Notes: generated by a model not told the origin, from the sequence alone. A stretch of 64,000 nucleotides of DNA from Pseudomonas viridiflava (GCF_900573885.1 NZ_UPSE01000198.1:186001-250000); one strand, 5' to 3'. Positions 15,623 to 26,725 are shown, counted from the first letter of the stretch. Numbers and translations are program-made.

Positions 15623-17611
15623 CTAACCGCGTACCAATTTGCGCAGCGCGAAACGATTGGGATGACAGGCTTCGGCCACATCACGCGGCACCGGCAGCGG
15701 TTCGTTATTCAGCCAGGCGGCGAGCAACTCGGCCGCCAGCGGCGCGGTGATCAGGCCGCGCGAGCCATGGCCGCTGTTTACATACAAGCCCGTTACCCAA
15801 GGACAGGCCGTGTCGGGGTTCTGACGGGCATCCTTACGCAGCACGGCGTAGGCATCGGCGAACCCTTGGGCGTCGGCGACCGGGCCGACGATGGGCAGGT
15901 AGTCGGGGCTGGTGCAGCGAAAGGCCGCACGACCTTGCAGCTCCTCCAGCGGCAACTGCCCGGCATTCAGCCGCGCCGCCAGGTCGGTGGAAATGTCGTT
16001 CAGCAGTTGCAGATTGCTGGCGTGTTCGGCGCGGGTGAGGCTGAGGTCGTCACTGTGGAAATCGAAGCTGGCGCCCAAGGTGTGATCGCCTCTGCGCGCC
16101 GGGGCGACGTAGCCTTCGGCACACACCACGGTCTTCAGCGCGCGGCTCGCTTGCGTCTCTGGCAGGCGGGTGATTTGCCCGCGTATGCGCTTGAGCGGTA
16201 GCGACGCAGTGGGCGCAAAGGCGCGCACATTCGCCGCGCCGGCCAGTACCACGACACTGGCACTGGCAATTTCTGCCTCGCCGCTGTGGGCGTGCCATTG
16301 GCCGTTGTGCTGCTGCAGTTCGAGCACGTGCTGATGCGTCACCAGCTGGATGCCGGGGTGCTCGGCGAGCCACTGGCACAACGCCGGTGGATGCACCCAG
16401 CCGCCGTTCGGGTAAAACAGACCGCCGCTGGCCAGGGCGATGCCAGCCCTTTGCTCGGCCTGTTCGCGGTTCAGCGAATGCAGCAGCTCGGCGGGAAACG
16501 CCGCCGTCAGCTTCGCTTGGCGCGCGGCTTCCTTGTCATCAAAGGCCAGTTGCAGCACGCCGCAGGCGTCCCAATCCTGGCCGCGTTGCAACTGCTGGAT
16601 TTGCCGACGGGTGTGGCCGAAACCGGCAACGATCAGCCGCGACAAGGTGGTGCCGTGGGCGGACAGCTTGAGGTACAGCACGCCTTGCGGGTTGCCCGAA
16701 CCTTCCTGTGCCACTTCGCCGTGCCGCTCCAGCAGCGTTACCTTCCAGCCGCGCGCGGCGAGGCTCTGCGCAGTGGCGCAGCCGGCCAGCCCGGCGCCAA
16801 CAACCAGCGCCGTGCGCGGGCCGTCTGGCGGAGCGGGGCGGGCGTACCAGGCGTTTGGTCGAGGCATTGCCGGGGCGTCTTCCAAGCCAATGAAGTGACC
16901 TTTCAGCACTTCCCATTTATGGCCCAGGCCCGGCACACGCTTGAGTTTGAAACCGACTGCTTTCAACGCCCGACGCACCACGCCCGCCGTGGTAAACGTG
17001 CCGAGCGTAGTACGCGGCGTCGACAGCCGCGCCAGCTCGTTGAACAGTTCCGGCGACCACATTTCCGGGTTTTTGGCCGGCGCGAAACCGTCGAGAAACC
17101 AGGCGTCTATTTCGGCATCGAGTTGCGGCAGCAGCTCCATGACATCGCCGATCAGCAGCGTCAGCACCACGCGCCCGCCATCAAACACCACCCGCTGAAA
17201 GCCGGGATGCAGCGCCACATACTGTTCCAGCAGTTGCTCGGCATACGGCTGCAAGGCGGGCCAGAGTGACAGCGCCCGTTGCAGGTCGGGCTGACTCAGC
17301 GGGTGTTTTTCCACGCTGACGAAATGCAGCTGCGCGCCCGCTGGTGCGGTGCGGGAAAACAGCTCCCAGGCGCAAAGAAAATTCAGCCCGGTGCCAAACC
17401 CGGTTTCGCCGATCACCAGCTTCTCGCCCGCCTGCATCGCGGCGAAGCGTGCGGGCAGGTCGTTGTTGTCGAGAAACACGTAGCGCGGTTCATCGAGCCC
17501 GGCGCTGTTGGAGAAATACACGTCGCCATAGGCACGTGAGTGCGGCTGGCCGAGTTCGTCCCAGTCGAGCTGGGCGGTGGCGGAGATGGCGGAAACAGGG
17601 GTGTCGGACAT
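15623..17611 (-). CDS. mnmC: Bifunctional tRNA 5-methylaminomethyl-2-thiouridine synthase MnmC
   Basis: 662 residues, close to the E. coli length. The N-terminal half is the MnmD methyltransferase (SAM site IGETGFGTGLNFL; DAWFLDGFAPAKNPEMWS) that makes mnm5s2U34; the C-terminal half is the FAD-dependent MnmC1 oxidoreductase (VVGAGLAGCATAQSLAARGWKVTLLERH) that removes the carboxymethyl group of cmnm5U34. Ends with FAD-domain motifs VNSGHGSRGLITAPLAAELLAAWL. Acts on wobble uridine of Lys, Glu and Gln tRNAs in the cytosol. Single gene, divergent from the polyphosphate enzyme. Confidence 0.97.
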   Translation of the reverse strand: MSDTPVSAISATAQLDWDELGQPHSRAYGDVYFSNSAGLDEPRYVFLDNNDLPARFAAMQAGEKLVIGETGFGTGLNFLCAWELFSRTAPAGAQLHFVSVEKHPLSQPDLQRALSLWPALQPYAEQLLEQYVALHPGFQRVVFDGGRVVLTLLIGDVMELLPQLDAEIDAWFLDGFAPAKNPEMWSPELFNELARLSTPRTTLGTFTTAGVVRRALKAVGFKLKRVPGLGHKWEVLKGHFIGLEDAPAMPRPNAWYARPAPPDGPRTALVVGAGLAGCATAQSLAARGWKVTLLERHGEVAQEGSGNPQGVLYLKLSAHGTTLSRLIVAGFGHTRRQIQQLQRGQDWDACGVLQLAFDDKEAARQAKLTAAFPAELLHSLNREQAEQRAGIALASGGLFYPNGGWVHPPALCQWLAEHPGIQLVTHQHVLELQQHNGQWHAHSGEAEIASASVVVLAGAANVRAFAPTASLPLKRIRGQITRLPETQASRALKTVVCAEGYVAPARRGDHTLGASFDFHSDDLSLTRAEHASNLQLLNDISTDLAARLNAGQLPLEELQGRAAFRCTSPDYLPIVGPVADAQGFADAYAVLRKDARQNPDTACPWVTGLYVNSGHGSRGLITAPLAAELLAAWLNNEPLPVPRDVAEACHPNRFALRKLVRG

Positions 17612-17726
17612 GATCGGTTCTGGCGCGGCAAGGCGCGCATTCTAGCCGATCCTGCACCTGGGCATGGCTAGCGCGGCGCAATCCGCTAGGCTGTGCCCAT
17701 CACGTTTACAAATGGAGCGAGGTTTT

Positions 17727-19214
17727 ATGTTTGAGTCCGCCGAAATTGGTCACGCCATCGATAAGGAAGAGTACGAGGCAGCCATTCCAGCGCTGCGCGA
17801 GGCGCTTCTCGAAGTGCAATTCGAGTTGCAGCAACAAGCGCGCTTCCCGGTCATTGTGCTGATCAATGGCATTGAGGGCGCAGGCAAGGGCGAGACGGTC
17901 AAGCTGCTCAACGAGTGGATGGACCCGCGGCTTATTCAGGTCAGCACCTTCGACCAGCAAACCGACGAGGAACTGGCCCACCCACCGGCGTGGCGCTACT
18001 GGCGCCAACTGCCGCCGAAAGGGCGCATGGGCATCTTCTTTGGCAACTGGTACAGCCAGATGATCCAGGGCCGCGTGCACGGGCATTTCAAGGACGCAGT
18101 GCTGGATCAGGCCATCATCGGCGCAGAGAACCTGGAGCGCATGCTGTGCGACGAAGGCGCGCTGATTTTCAAATTCTGGTTTCACCTGTCCAAGAAGCAG
18201 ATGAAAGCGCGGCTGAAAAATCTGAAAGACGACCCCGAGCGCAGCTGGCGCCTGAGCCCTCTGGATTGGCAACAGTCGGAAACCTACGACCGTTTCGTGC
18301 GCTTTGGCGAGCGCGTGCTGCACAAAACCAGCCGGGACTACGCGCCGTGGTATGTGGTGGAGGGCGCCGACGAGTACTACCGCAACCTTACCGTGGCGAA
18401 AATTCTGCTCGAAGGGTTGCAGGCCGCGCTTCAAGCCAAGAAAACAGCGCCTCGCCACCCGCACGCCGGGCCGGCGTCCGTAAGCATCGACAACCGCAGC
18501 CTGCTGGGCAGCCTCGATCTCACTCAGCGGCTGGAAAAAGAGCTGTACCAGAAACAACTCGCCAGCGAGCAGGCGCGCCTGGCCGGGCTGATGCGCGACA
18601 AACGCTTTCGCAAGCATTCGCTGGTCACCGTATTTGAAGGCAACGACGCCGCCGGCAAGGGCGGCGCCATTCGCCGCGTGGCCGCTGCGCTGGACCCGCG
18701 CCAGTACCGCATTGTGCCGATTGCCGCGCCCACCGAAGAAGAACGCGCGCAGCCGTACCTGTGGCGGTTCTGGCGACACATTCCAGCGCTCGGCAAGTTC
18801 ACCGTGTTCGACCGCTCGTGGTACGGCCGCGTGCTGGTGGAGCGGGTGGAAGGCTTCTGCACGCCAGCGGACTGGCTGCGTGCCTACGGTGAAATCAACG
18901 ATTTTGAAGAACAACTGACCCGCGCTGGCGTGGTGGTGGTGAAGTTCTGGTTGTCGATTGATTCGGAAACCCAGTTGAAACGCTTCCAGGAGCGCGAAGA
19001 AATTTCCTTCAAGCGTTTCAAGATCACCGAGGAAGACTGGCGCAACCGCGAAAAATGGCCGCAATACGCCGACGCCGTGGAAGACATGGTCGACCGCACG
19101 AGCACGCAACTGGCGCCCTGGACGCTCGTGGAAGCCAACGACAAACGCTTCGCCCGGGTAAAAGTGCTGCGCACCATCAACGACGCACTTGAGCGAGCGC
19201 TGAACAAGGACTGA
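17727..19214 (+). CDS. pap: Polyphosphate:AMP phosphotransferase (two-domain PPK2)
   Basis: 495 residues; transfers phosphate from polyphosphate to AMP, giving ADP (class II PPK2). Two PPK2 domains in tandem: the first with a P-loop of form GIEGAGKGE (residues 48-56) and the second with GNDAAGKGG (305-313). The second domain keeps the lid and Walker B features (FDRSWYGRVLVERVEGF), while the first has FFGNWYSQMI where the catalytic DRSWY would be, consistent with the first domain being inactive in this class. GGAGCGAGG precedes the ATG at 17727. Confidence 0.95.
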   Translation: MFESAEIGHAIDKEEYEAAIPALREALLEVQFELQQQARFPVIVLINGIEGAGKGETVKLLNEWMDPRLIQVSTFDQQTDEELAHPPAWRYWRQLPPKGRMGIFFGNWYSQMIQGRVHGHFKDAVLDQAIIGAENLERMLCDEGALIFKFWFHLSKKQMKARLKNLKDDPERSWRLSPLDWQQSETYDRFVRFGERVLHKTSRDYAPWYVVEGADEYYRNLTVAKILLEGLQAALQAKKTAPRHPHAGPASVSIDNRSLLGSLDLTQRLEKELYQKQLASEQARLAGLMRDKRFRKHSLVTVFEGNDAAGKGGAIRRVAAALDPRQYRIVPIAAPTEEERAQPYLWRFWRHIPALGKFTVFDRSWYGRVLVERVEGFCTPADWLRAYGEINDFEEQLTRAGVVVVKFWLSIDSETQLKRFQEREEISFKRFKITEEDWRNREKWPQYADAVEDMVDRTSTQLAPWTLVEANDKRFARVKVLRTINDALERALNKD

Positions 19215-19365
19215 GCACCCGCCAACGCAACTGACATGGAAAAGGGCAGGATCGCTGCGCATACACGGGATGAATAATCATCGCCGTGGCGCTTGGGCCG
19301 GTTTTATCCTAGCGCCCAGCTGCACTCCAGCCCTGATCTTTCCCGAATAAAAAACGAGGTGCGTG

Positions 19366-20550
19366 ATGCGTGAAGTAGTGATCGTCGACAGCGTGCGGAC
19401 TGGCCTGGCCAAATCCTTCCGCGGCAAGTTCAACCTGACCCGTCCGGACGACATGGCCGCGCATTGCGTGAATGCTCTGCTGGAACGCAACAAAATCGAC
19501 CCGGCTTCGGTAGAAGACTGCATCGTCGGTGCCGGCTCCAACGAAGGCGCCCAGGGTTACAACATCGGCCGCAACGTGGCCGTGTTGTCGGGCCTGGGCA
19601 CTCAGGTTGCGGGCATGACCCTCAACCGTTTCTGCTCCTCGGGCCTGCAGGCCATCGCCATTGCGGCCAACCAGATTGCTTCGGGCTGCAGCGACATCAT
19701 CGTCGCAGGCGGCGTTGAGTCGATCACCATGACTCTGAAAAGCGTCAACACCGACAACCTGATCAACCCGTTGCTCAAAGTCAGCTCGCCGGGCATCTAC
19801 TACCCGATGGGCCAGACCGCCGAAATCGTCGCCCGCCGCTACAACGTCACCCGCGAGCAGCAAGACGAATACGCCCTGCAAAGCCAGCAGCGCACCGCCC
19901 GCGCTCAGGCTGAAGGTCTGTTCGACGACGAAATCGTGCCGATGGCCGTCAAGTATCAGGTTGAAGACAAAGCCACTGGCGAAAAATCCATTGTTGAAGG
20001 CGTGGTTGACCGCGACGACTGCAACCGTGCCGACACCACCCTGGCCAGTCTGCAAGGGCTGAAACCAGTGTTCGCCGAAGACGGTTCGGTAACGGCCGGT
20101 AACGCCTCGCAGCTGTCGGACGGCGCTTCCATGACCCTGGTGATGAGTCTGGATAAAGCCAAGGAATTGGGCCTGGAGCCGTTGGCGTATTTCCGTGGTT
20201 TCACCGTTGCCGGTTGCGAGCCAGACGAAATGGGCATCGGCCCGGTGTACTCGGTACCGAAACTGCTCGAGGCCCGTGGTCTTGAAGTAGACGACATCGA
20301 CCTGTGGGAACTGAACGAAGCGTTCGCCTCGCAGTGCCTGTATGCCCGCGACTTCCTGAAAATCGACAACGAGAAATACAACATCAACGGCGGCTCGATC
20401 TCCATCGGCCACCCGTTCGGCATGACCGGCTCGCGTCAGGTCGGCCATCTGGTGCGTGAGCTGCGTCGTCGCGGCAAGCGTTACGGCATCGTCACCATGT
20501 GCGTGGGCGGTGGTATGGGCGCCACGGGGTTGTTCGAAGCCTACAAATAA
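19366..20550 (+). CDS. Thiolase family acetyl-CoA C-acyltransferase
   Basis: 394-residue condensing/thiolytic enzyme of fatty-acid or related acyl-CoA metabolism. Catalytic residues are visible: Cys90 in NRFCSSGLQAI, His349 in SIGHPFGMTG and Cys379 in TMCVGGGMGATG. The start is the ATG at 19366 (a GTG one codon earlier is also open) with ACGAGG upstream. No hydroxyacyl-CoA dehydrogenase subunit is adjacent, so it is not a fadAB pair; the precise pathway cannot be told from the context. Confidence 0.93.
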   Translation: MREVVIVDSVRTGLAKSFRGKFNLTRPDDMAAHCVNALLERNKIDPASVEDCIVGAGSNEGAQGYNIGRNVAVLSGLGTQVAGMTLNRFCSSGLQAIAIAANQIASGCSDIIVAGGVESITMTLKSVNTDNLINPLLKVSSPGIYYPMGQTAEIVARRYNVTREQQDEYALQSQQRTARAQAEGLFDDEIVPMAVKYQVEDKATGEKSIVEGVVDRDDCNRADTTLASLQGLKPVFAEDGSVTAGNASQLSDGASMTLVMSLDKAKELGLEPLAYFRGFTVAGCEPDEMGIGPVYSVPKLLEARGLEVDDIDLWELNEAFASQCLYARDFLKIDNEKYNINGGSISIGHPFGMTGSRQVGHLVRELRRRGKRYGIVTMCVGGGMGATGLFEAYK

Positions 20551-20566
20551 GCGCTGGCAGCCTACG

Positions 20567-20736
20567 AAAAACCGCGCTTCGCAGACCGTGTGAAAACTAC
20601 TGCGCTCGGTTTAGCGGCGTTAAAAACAGGCGGCAAATGCTCATTGACTACGTGTCAACTCCGCTTCGCCCCCTGTTTTCGCCTTGCTAAACCTTCGCTC
20701 GCTACGTTTTCACACGGTCTGTTAGGCGCGGTTTTT
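20567..20736. repeat. Large imperfect palindromic element inside the thiolase terminator
   Basis: The outer arms AAAAACCGCGC (20567-20577) and GCGCGGTTTTT (20726-20736) form a terminator-like stem with T's after it. Between them lies a 140-bp palindrome bounded by CAGACCGTGTGAAAAC (20582-20597) and its exact complement (20706-20721), with further pairing inside (CGGTTTAGC with GCTAAACC, AAAACAGG with CCTGTTTT). The arrangement suggests a palindromic element that entered the loop of the terminator. It has no coding capacity. Confidence 0.8.
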
Positions 20737-20753
20737 TATGCAGGTCTTTTGTT

Positions 20754-20818
20754 GTAGGAGCGAGCTTGCTCGCGAAGCTTTGGCGATCAAGGGCTTCGCG
20801 AGCAAGCTCGCTCCTACA
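20754..20818. repeat. REP doublet
   Basis: Two inverted REP sequences: GTAGGAGCGAGCTTGCTCGC at the left and GCGAGCAAGCTCGCTCCTAC at the right, separated by about 16 bp. Typical Pseudomonas extragenic palindrome pair. Confidence 0.92.
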
Positions 20819-20847
20819 GGGGCTCCGTATATGGGAGCGGGGTCATT

Positions 20848-21084
20848 TCAATGGCCAACAAAACCCTGGCGATCGGCGAACGTGCGGCTTTCGATAATGT
20901 CATCGCCCTGCAATTGTCGGCGCACATACAGCGCAATTTCCCGTTCAGCATCCACGCGGGTGAAATACGGCCCTTCGAGCGTGCCCTCGCGGGTCGCGAA
21001 GAAGAATTGGCCATTCACCGCGCTCACGCGCTCACTGCGGTAATGGGTAGCGGCGGCAGCATCCTGCGTACGTTGGCTGAACAT
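20848..21084 (-). CDS. DUF6316 family small protein
   Basis: 78-residue cytosolic protein without signal peptide or membrane segment. The central pattern (SAVNGQFFFATREGTLEGPYFTRVDAEREIALYV) is that of the small DUF6316 proteins common in Pseudomonas, of unknown function. It lies between the REP doublet and the promoter region of the DMT transporter. Its stop is 30 bp from the REP, which probably helps to end transcription. Confidence 0.75.
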   Translation of the reverse strand: MFSQRTQDAAAATHYRSERVSAVNGQFFFATREGTLEGPYFTRVDAEREIALYVRRQLQGDDIIESRTFADRQGFVGH

Positions 21085-21358
21085 GGGTGTAGCTCCATAG
21101 GCGAGTCGGATTGTGTGAGTGTAATCACAGTTTTTCTGTGCGCCAGGTTTTGCGACAAATGGCGGCCTGTTCCATGCAAATGGCTGCCAATTGCCGGATT
21201 TTACGCTTAATTGGCGTCAGTAGAATGGCGTGCGCTCGAAGCAAGTCACCCAAGCCGTACAGTTACGGTGCCTAACTGTTCCTGTGTTTGCGCGGGTGCG
21301 GCTGCCTAGAATGAGGCCTTTGCCAGCGTTTGCTGCGCTCTGCTCATTTGAGGCTGCC

Positions 21359-22312
21359 ATGCACACTTCCTCCGGCCGTTGGGTTTACGGCCTGACGCTT
21401 GCCCTGATCACCGCCGTGCTCTGGGGTGTTCTGCCTATTCAACTGAAAGAAGTGCTGGAGGTGATGGACCCCATTACCGTCACCTGGTATCGCCTGATCG
21501 TTTCCGGCTCGCTGCTATTGGTGTATCTGGCGCTGACCCGCCGCCTGCCCGATTTCAAACTGCTCGGTGGCAATGGTCGGGTGCTGCTGGCGGTGGCGGT
21601 GTTGGGGTTGATCGGCAATTACGTGCTGTACCTGATCGGGCTGAAAGCGCTGAGCCCCGGTACTACGCAGCTGGTGATTCAGGTGGCGCCGATTCTGTTT
21701 CTGCTGGGCAGCGTGTGGTTGTTCCATGAGCGCTTCAGCCTCGGTCAGGCGGTTGGTCTGGGGGTGCTGATTCTCGGCTTTGGCCTGTTCTTCAACCAGC
21801 GCCTGCATGAGCTGCTGACATCGCTTGGCACCTATACCGTCGGCGTATTAACCGTGTTGCTCGCTGCATTTGTATGGACTTTCTACGGCCTGGCGCAAAA
21901 GCAATTGCTGACCCGCTGGAATTCCATGCAAGTGATGATGGTTATCTACCTGGCCTGCGCTGCGTTGCTGACGCCATGGGCGCATCCGGCGCAGGTGCTG
22001 GAATTGAGCGCGCTGCAGTTCTGGCTGTTGATCGCCTGCTGCCTCAACACGCTGGTGGCGTATGGCGCGTTTGCCGAAGCATTGGCGCATTGGGAAGGCT
22101 CACGCGTGAGCGCGACGCTGGCGATCACGCCGCTGGTGACCTTCGCCTCAGTGGCCGCTGCGGCGCAGTTGTGGCCCGACCATGTGCACCCGGAGCAGAT
22201 CAACTGGCTGGCATATGTGGGCGCGGTGCTGGTGGTGCTGGGCTCGGCAGTGACGGCGATTGGGCCGTCGTTGATGGCTAACCTTCGGGCGCGGCGGGCG
22301 ACTGGGGAATAA
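21359..22312 (+). CDS. EamA-family DMT transporter
   Basis: 317-residue inner-membrane protein with ten hydrophobic helices in two EamA repeats (first ALITAVLWGVLPIQLKEVLEVMDPITVTWYR; second TYTVGVLTVLLAAFVWTFYGLAQKQLL). Likely exports a metabolite or amino acid; substrate unknown. The start is the ATG at 21359, directly before the first helix; the longer upstream frame gives no family sequence. A REP doublet follows the stop. Confidence 0.9.
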   Translation: MHTSSGRWVYGLTLALITAVLWGVLPIQLKEVLEVMDPITVTWYRLIVSGSLLLVYLALTRRLPDFKLLGGNGRVLLAVAVLGLIGNYVLYLIGLKALSPGTTQLVIQVAPILFLLGSVWLFHERFSLGQAVGLGVLILGFGLFFNQRLHELLTSLGTYTVGVLTVLLAAFVWTFYGLAQKQLLTRWNSMQVMMVIYLACAALLTPWAHPAQVLELSALQFWLLIACCLNTLVAYGAFAEALAHWEGSRVSATLAITPLVTFASVAAAAQLWPDHVHPEQINWLAYVGAVLVVLGSAVTAIGPSLMANLRARRATGE

Positions 22313-22319
22313 CTGCTTT

Positions 22320-22398
22320 CTGTGGGAGCGGCCGGCGATCCGGTTTGGCCGCGATGCTTTGACCTTTAAAAGCATCGCGGCTAAAGCCGCTCCCACAG
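22320..22398. repeat. REP doublet
   Basis: CTGTGGGAGCGGC (22320-22332) and GCCGCTCCCACAG (22386-22398), with a second inner pair GCGATGCTTT / AAAGCATCGC. Lies between the convergent DMT gene and flavodoxin-fold gene. Confidence 0.9.
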
Positions 22399-22422
22399 GG
22401 TATTTTTCAAGTCTTCAAATCT

Positions 22423-23035
22423 TCAAACCTTCGAACCCAACAACTCCGCCTTGCGCAGCCACGCCTGGCGCTGCGTTTCGGTGGACGGCCGAATGGGCGA
22501 GAACTGCGCCAGGCGCCGGGTTTTGATGCCGCAGAAACCGAGAATGGTGCGGGTCATTTGCCGGTGCGCCGGGGCGCCGTAAATCCAGCGGAAGTACCAG
22601 GGCGGGGTGTCCATGGTCACCAACAGGTCGGCGGTGCGGCCGGTCAGCAGCTTGTCCCACAGCTGCGAGCGGTTGCGGTATTTGAAGGCGAAGCCGGGCA
22701 GGAAGGTGCGGTCGAAAAAGCCTTTGAGCAGCGCCGGTATGCCACCCCACCAGACCGGATACACAAACACCAGATGCTCAGCCCAATGAATCTGGCGCTG
22801 GGCTTCGAGCAGGTCGGCTTCCAGGGTTTGGCTTTGGTCGTAACCGTCGCGCAGGATCGGGTCGAATTGCAGCTCGCCCAGTTTCAGCTGCCGCACCACA
22901 TGGCCTTGGCCACGAGCACCGACGGTATAGGCCTCGGCCAGGGCGTTGCAGAAACTGCTGCCTTTGGGCGTACCCAGAATCAGCAGTATCCGCTTGCCGT
23001 CGCCCTCCAGAGGCGTGGCGCCGCTCCTGACCTCG

Positions 23036-23043
<8 letters not shown>
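22423..23043 (-). CDS. Flavodoxin-fold NAD(P)H:quinone oxidoreductase-like protein
   Basis: 206 residues of the NQO1/MdaB-like FMN/FAD quinone reductase superfamily: [21 protein letters not shown] is the flavin-phosphate loop, and [28 protein letters not shown] is the signature segment. Cytosolic two-electron reductase of quinones or similar acceptors. The ATG at 23043 overlaps the last codons of fumC by eight bases, so the two genes are translated from one message. The link with a stress-type fumarase suggests a role in redox stress, by inference only. Confidence 0.88.
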
Positions 23044-24430
<1,387 letters not shown>

Positions 24431-24529
24431 AGTTCTTCTCCGCGGACTGTTCCGGCAGTTTAGGCGTTGCTCTGGCGGGCAGGTTCCCTCTGCCTTGGAT
24501 AAATCGTTACCGCGTTTCGTCAGTAAGAA

Positions 24530-25543
24530 TTACCAGCGCGCGTTGGTGGTGCCCAGCCAGCCAAGCGCGCCGTTGACCGGCACACGTTCACCTTGCGGCC
24601 CGCGCAGCACGCCGTCGAACTGACCGAACCACTGCCGCGTTTCGGCGTAAAAAGGCCCCACTTTTGGCCGGGCGACATGCTGCTGGCGCGGCGTGAACAC
24701 TAGCGTCAGCCGGTCATCCTCGCTGTTCAAGTGCCAGGGCGCCGAAGGGTTGTGCGGGTTACCAGCAATGGTCACGGGGCTCGTCACATGCAGCAATTCG
24801 CCACCAAACCACAGCGCGTTTTCCGACAGGCCGGTGTTATCTGTCCAGCCGGAGCCAAAGTTGCCGGCGATGCCGCCTGGCGCGGCGAACGCGGCGCGCG
24901 TCCAGTGGGAGTTGAGCGGCCATACGCCGCGGCCGAAATCCAGCGCGGCGAAGCTGTTGCCCGGCGCGCAGCGATACTGCGTGTTGCCCAGTTGCACATC
25001 GCCAGACACCGGCAAACCCATATGCCGTGACGTGGCGTGGAAGCCGCCTTGGGCGAAGGGCACCACCAGGTTGACCGAATCGAGATGGCTGGGGCGTTGC
25101 ACGTCCAGCGCCACTTGCAGGGTTTGGCCGCCGATGTCCGGAACGTTAGCAATCAGGCGCGCGCGGCCGGGATGCTCGTCCACGCTGATGTGCAGGCGCG
25201 AATGCTTGAAATGGTGGCCTTGCAAAGGGATGTCTGGCAGCTCGCAGCCCCGCGCCAGCGGACGAAGCTGGGTATGGGCAACGGCGCGGCCGGTTTGCAG
25301 GTCGAGGAAATAGGCGGCGCCATAGCCGATGTAATCGAGGTCGGCGACGGTCAGCGCCAGCATCCAGTCCGGCGTGGTGACGCACCAGTGGTTCCAGCGT
25401 TTGCGGCGGCCGTGATGGCCGGGCAGGGCGCAATTCAGATGCGGGCGGGTGGACCAGCCGACGGCATGCGTCAGCAATTTGCCCTTGGCGTCGCACAACG
25501 GCTGCCAGGGGTCGGAGGTCAGGGCGGTACTGAGGTTGCTCAT
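24530..25543 (-). CDS. DUF2804 family protein
   Basis: 337 residues, soluble, no signal peptide. Family-typical features include KRWNHWCVTTPDWMLALTVADLDYIGYGAAYFLD near residues 48-82 and WPLNSHWTRAAF in the second half, ending GTTNARW. DUF2804 proteins have a lipocalin-like beta-rich fold and an unknown role, often near lipid metabolism genes. Single gene, 99 bp upstream of fumC on the same strand. Confidence 0.85.
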   Translation of the reverse strand: MSNLSTALTSDPWQPLCDAKGKLLTHAVGWSTRPHLNCALPGHHGRRKRWNHWCVTTPDWMLALTVADLDYIGYGAAYFLDLQTGRAVAHTQLRPLARGCELPDIPLQGHHFKHSRLHISVDEHPGRARLIANVPDIGGQTLQVALDVQRPSHLDSVNLVVPFAQGGFHATSRHMGLPVSGDVQLGNTQYRCAPGNSFAALDFGRGVWPLNSHWTRAAFAAPGGIAGNFGSGWTDNTGLSENALWFGGELLHVTSPVTIAGNPHNPSAPWHLNSEDDRLTLVFTPRQQHVARPKVGPFYAETRQWFGQFDGVLRGPQGERVPVNGALGWLGTTNARW

Positions 25544-25863
25544 CGAACACGTCCGTGTGTTGCTTAATAGAGAGGTTGGCTTTATCAGACGGCGCGATGG
25601 AACGCACGTTTCCTGACGGCGCGAAGGCCGGTAGCCAATTTGTTGGCGCGAAGAATGCCTTTAGCAAGGCGGGTGCTGCAAGTGCTGGCACTTGGCTTGC
25701 GGACGGAAGGGTCTTCCCCAACAGCTGTAGGCTTATTCGGACACGGCTCCGCAGTGCAACCGCTGCGCTTGAGACGTGTCCAAGCAACGCGCAGAATGCC
25801 CAGCCCCGGGATTTGCCTTCACACGTCTCTTTCAACCCGTTTTTTATACTAAGGAAACACCCA
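25544..25863. other. Intergenic region without recognised gene
   Basis: 320 bp between the divergent DUF2804 and DUF2059 genes. It must hold both promoters. I see no repeat, RNA gene or coding sequence in it; the open frame continuing upstream of the DUF2059 start has no protein-like composition. Confidence 0.6.
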
Positions 25864-26394
25864 ATGACCCCGATTCGTACCCTTTGTACTGCCGCCTTCA
25901 TGGTCTGCCTGAGCGCCAACGTGTTCGCAGACGCAAAAAGCCACGCCGCCAACGCCGAAACCTTCCTGAAACTGGCTCACGCCGACAAACTCACCGCCCC
26001 GATCTACGCTCAGGTCGATCAACTCTTTGATCAACGCTTCGTTCAGGCCCAGGCGCCAGAATCGAAAAAAGCCCTTCTCGAAACCTACCAGGCCAAAGCT
26101 AAAGCCTCCCTCGACAAAGCAGTCGCCTGGGACAAGCTCAAGCCCGACATGGTCAAGCTTTACACCACCAGCTTCAGCGAACAGGAACTCAAAGACCTGA
26201 TCGCCTTCTACCAGTCGCCACTGGGCAAGAAGGTCCAGGAAACCATGCCGCGCGTAACCGCACAGTCCGCGCAAATGGCCCAGGCCAAGCTGGAAGGCGC
26301 TGTTCCGGAAGTGAACAAGCTGCTGGAAGACATGACCAAAGAAATCGCCCCGGCCGACGCCAAAGCCGCACCAGCCCCAGCCAAAAAGCCGTAA
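25864..26394 (+). CDS. DUF2059 family exported protein
   Basis: 176 residues with a signal peptide (PIRTLCTAAFMVCLSANVFA-DAKSH), so probably periplasmic. The helical DUF2059 domain includes TTSFSEQELKDLIAFYQSPLGKKVQETMPRVT, the hallmark segment. The tail is rich in Ala, Pro and Lys. AAGGAAA lies seven bases before the ATG. Function unknown. It is followed by the BolA-like gene after 12 bp, so they are likely co-transcribed. Confidence 0.88.
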   Translation: MTPIRTLCTAAFMVCLSANVFADAKSHAANAETFLKLAHADKLTAPIYAQVDQLFDQRFVQAQAPESKKALLETYQAKAKASLDKAVAWDKLKPDMVKLYTTSFSEQELKDLIAFYQSPLGKKVQETMPRVTAQSAQMAQAKLEGAVPEVNKLLEDMTKEIAPADAKAAPAPAKKP

Positions 26395-26406
26395 TCGGAG
26401 CCCTGT

Positions 26407-26700
26407 ATGAGCATGCGTGAACGCATTCAAACCACCCTGGCGGCCCTCGAACCTTCGTTCGTCGACGTGCGGGACGAAAGCCACATGCACAGCCGTGGCC
26501 TGGAAACCCACTTCAAGGCCGTGGTGGTAACGCCGGCGTTTGCTGGCCTGAATGCGGTCAAGCGCCACCAGAAGGTGTACGCCACATTGGGCGACCTGAT
26601 GGGCCAATTCCACGCCTTGGCGCTGCATACCTATACACCGGAAGAATGGGCCGCCACCGGCGCCGCCCCGGCTTCGCCGACCTGTGCGGGCGGGCACTAA
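26407..26700 (+). CDS. BolA family protein
   Basis: 97-residue BolA-fold protein: VRDESHMHSRGLETHFKAVVVTPAFAGLNAVKRHQKVYATLGDLM contains the conserved His and the RH/VY segment of the family. BolA proteins pair with monothiol glutaredoxins in iron-sulfur trafficking or act in transcription control. The C-terminal tail ends in APASPTCAGGH with a single Cys. Twelve bases after the DUF2059 gene; a terminator follows. Confidence 0.92.
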   Translation: MSMRERIQTTLAALEPSFVDVRDESHMHSRGLETHFKAVVVTPAFAGLNAVKRHQKVYATLGDLMGQFHALALHTYTPEEWAATGAAPASPTCAGGH

Positions 26701-26725
26701 GCCGCCACGCTAGCTCCCGGAAACG

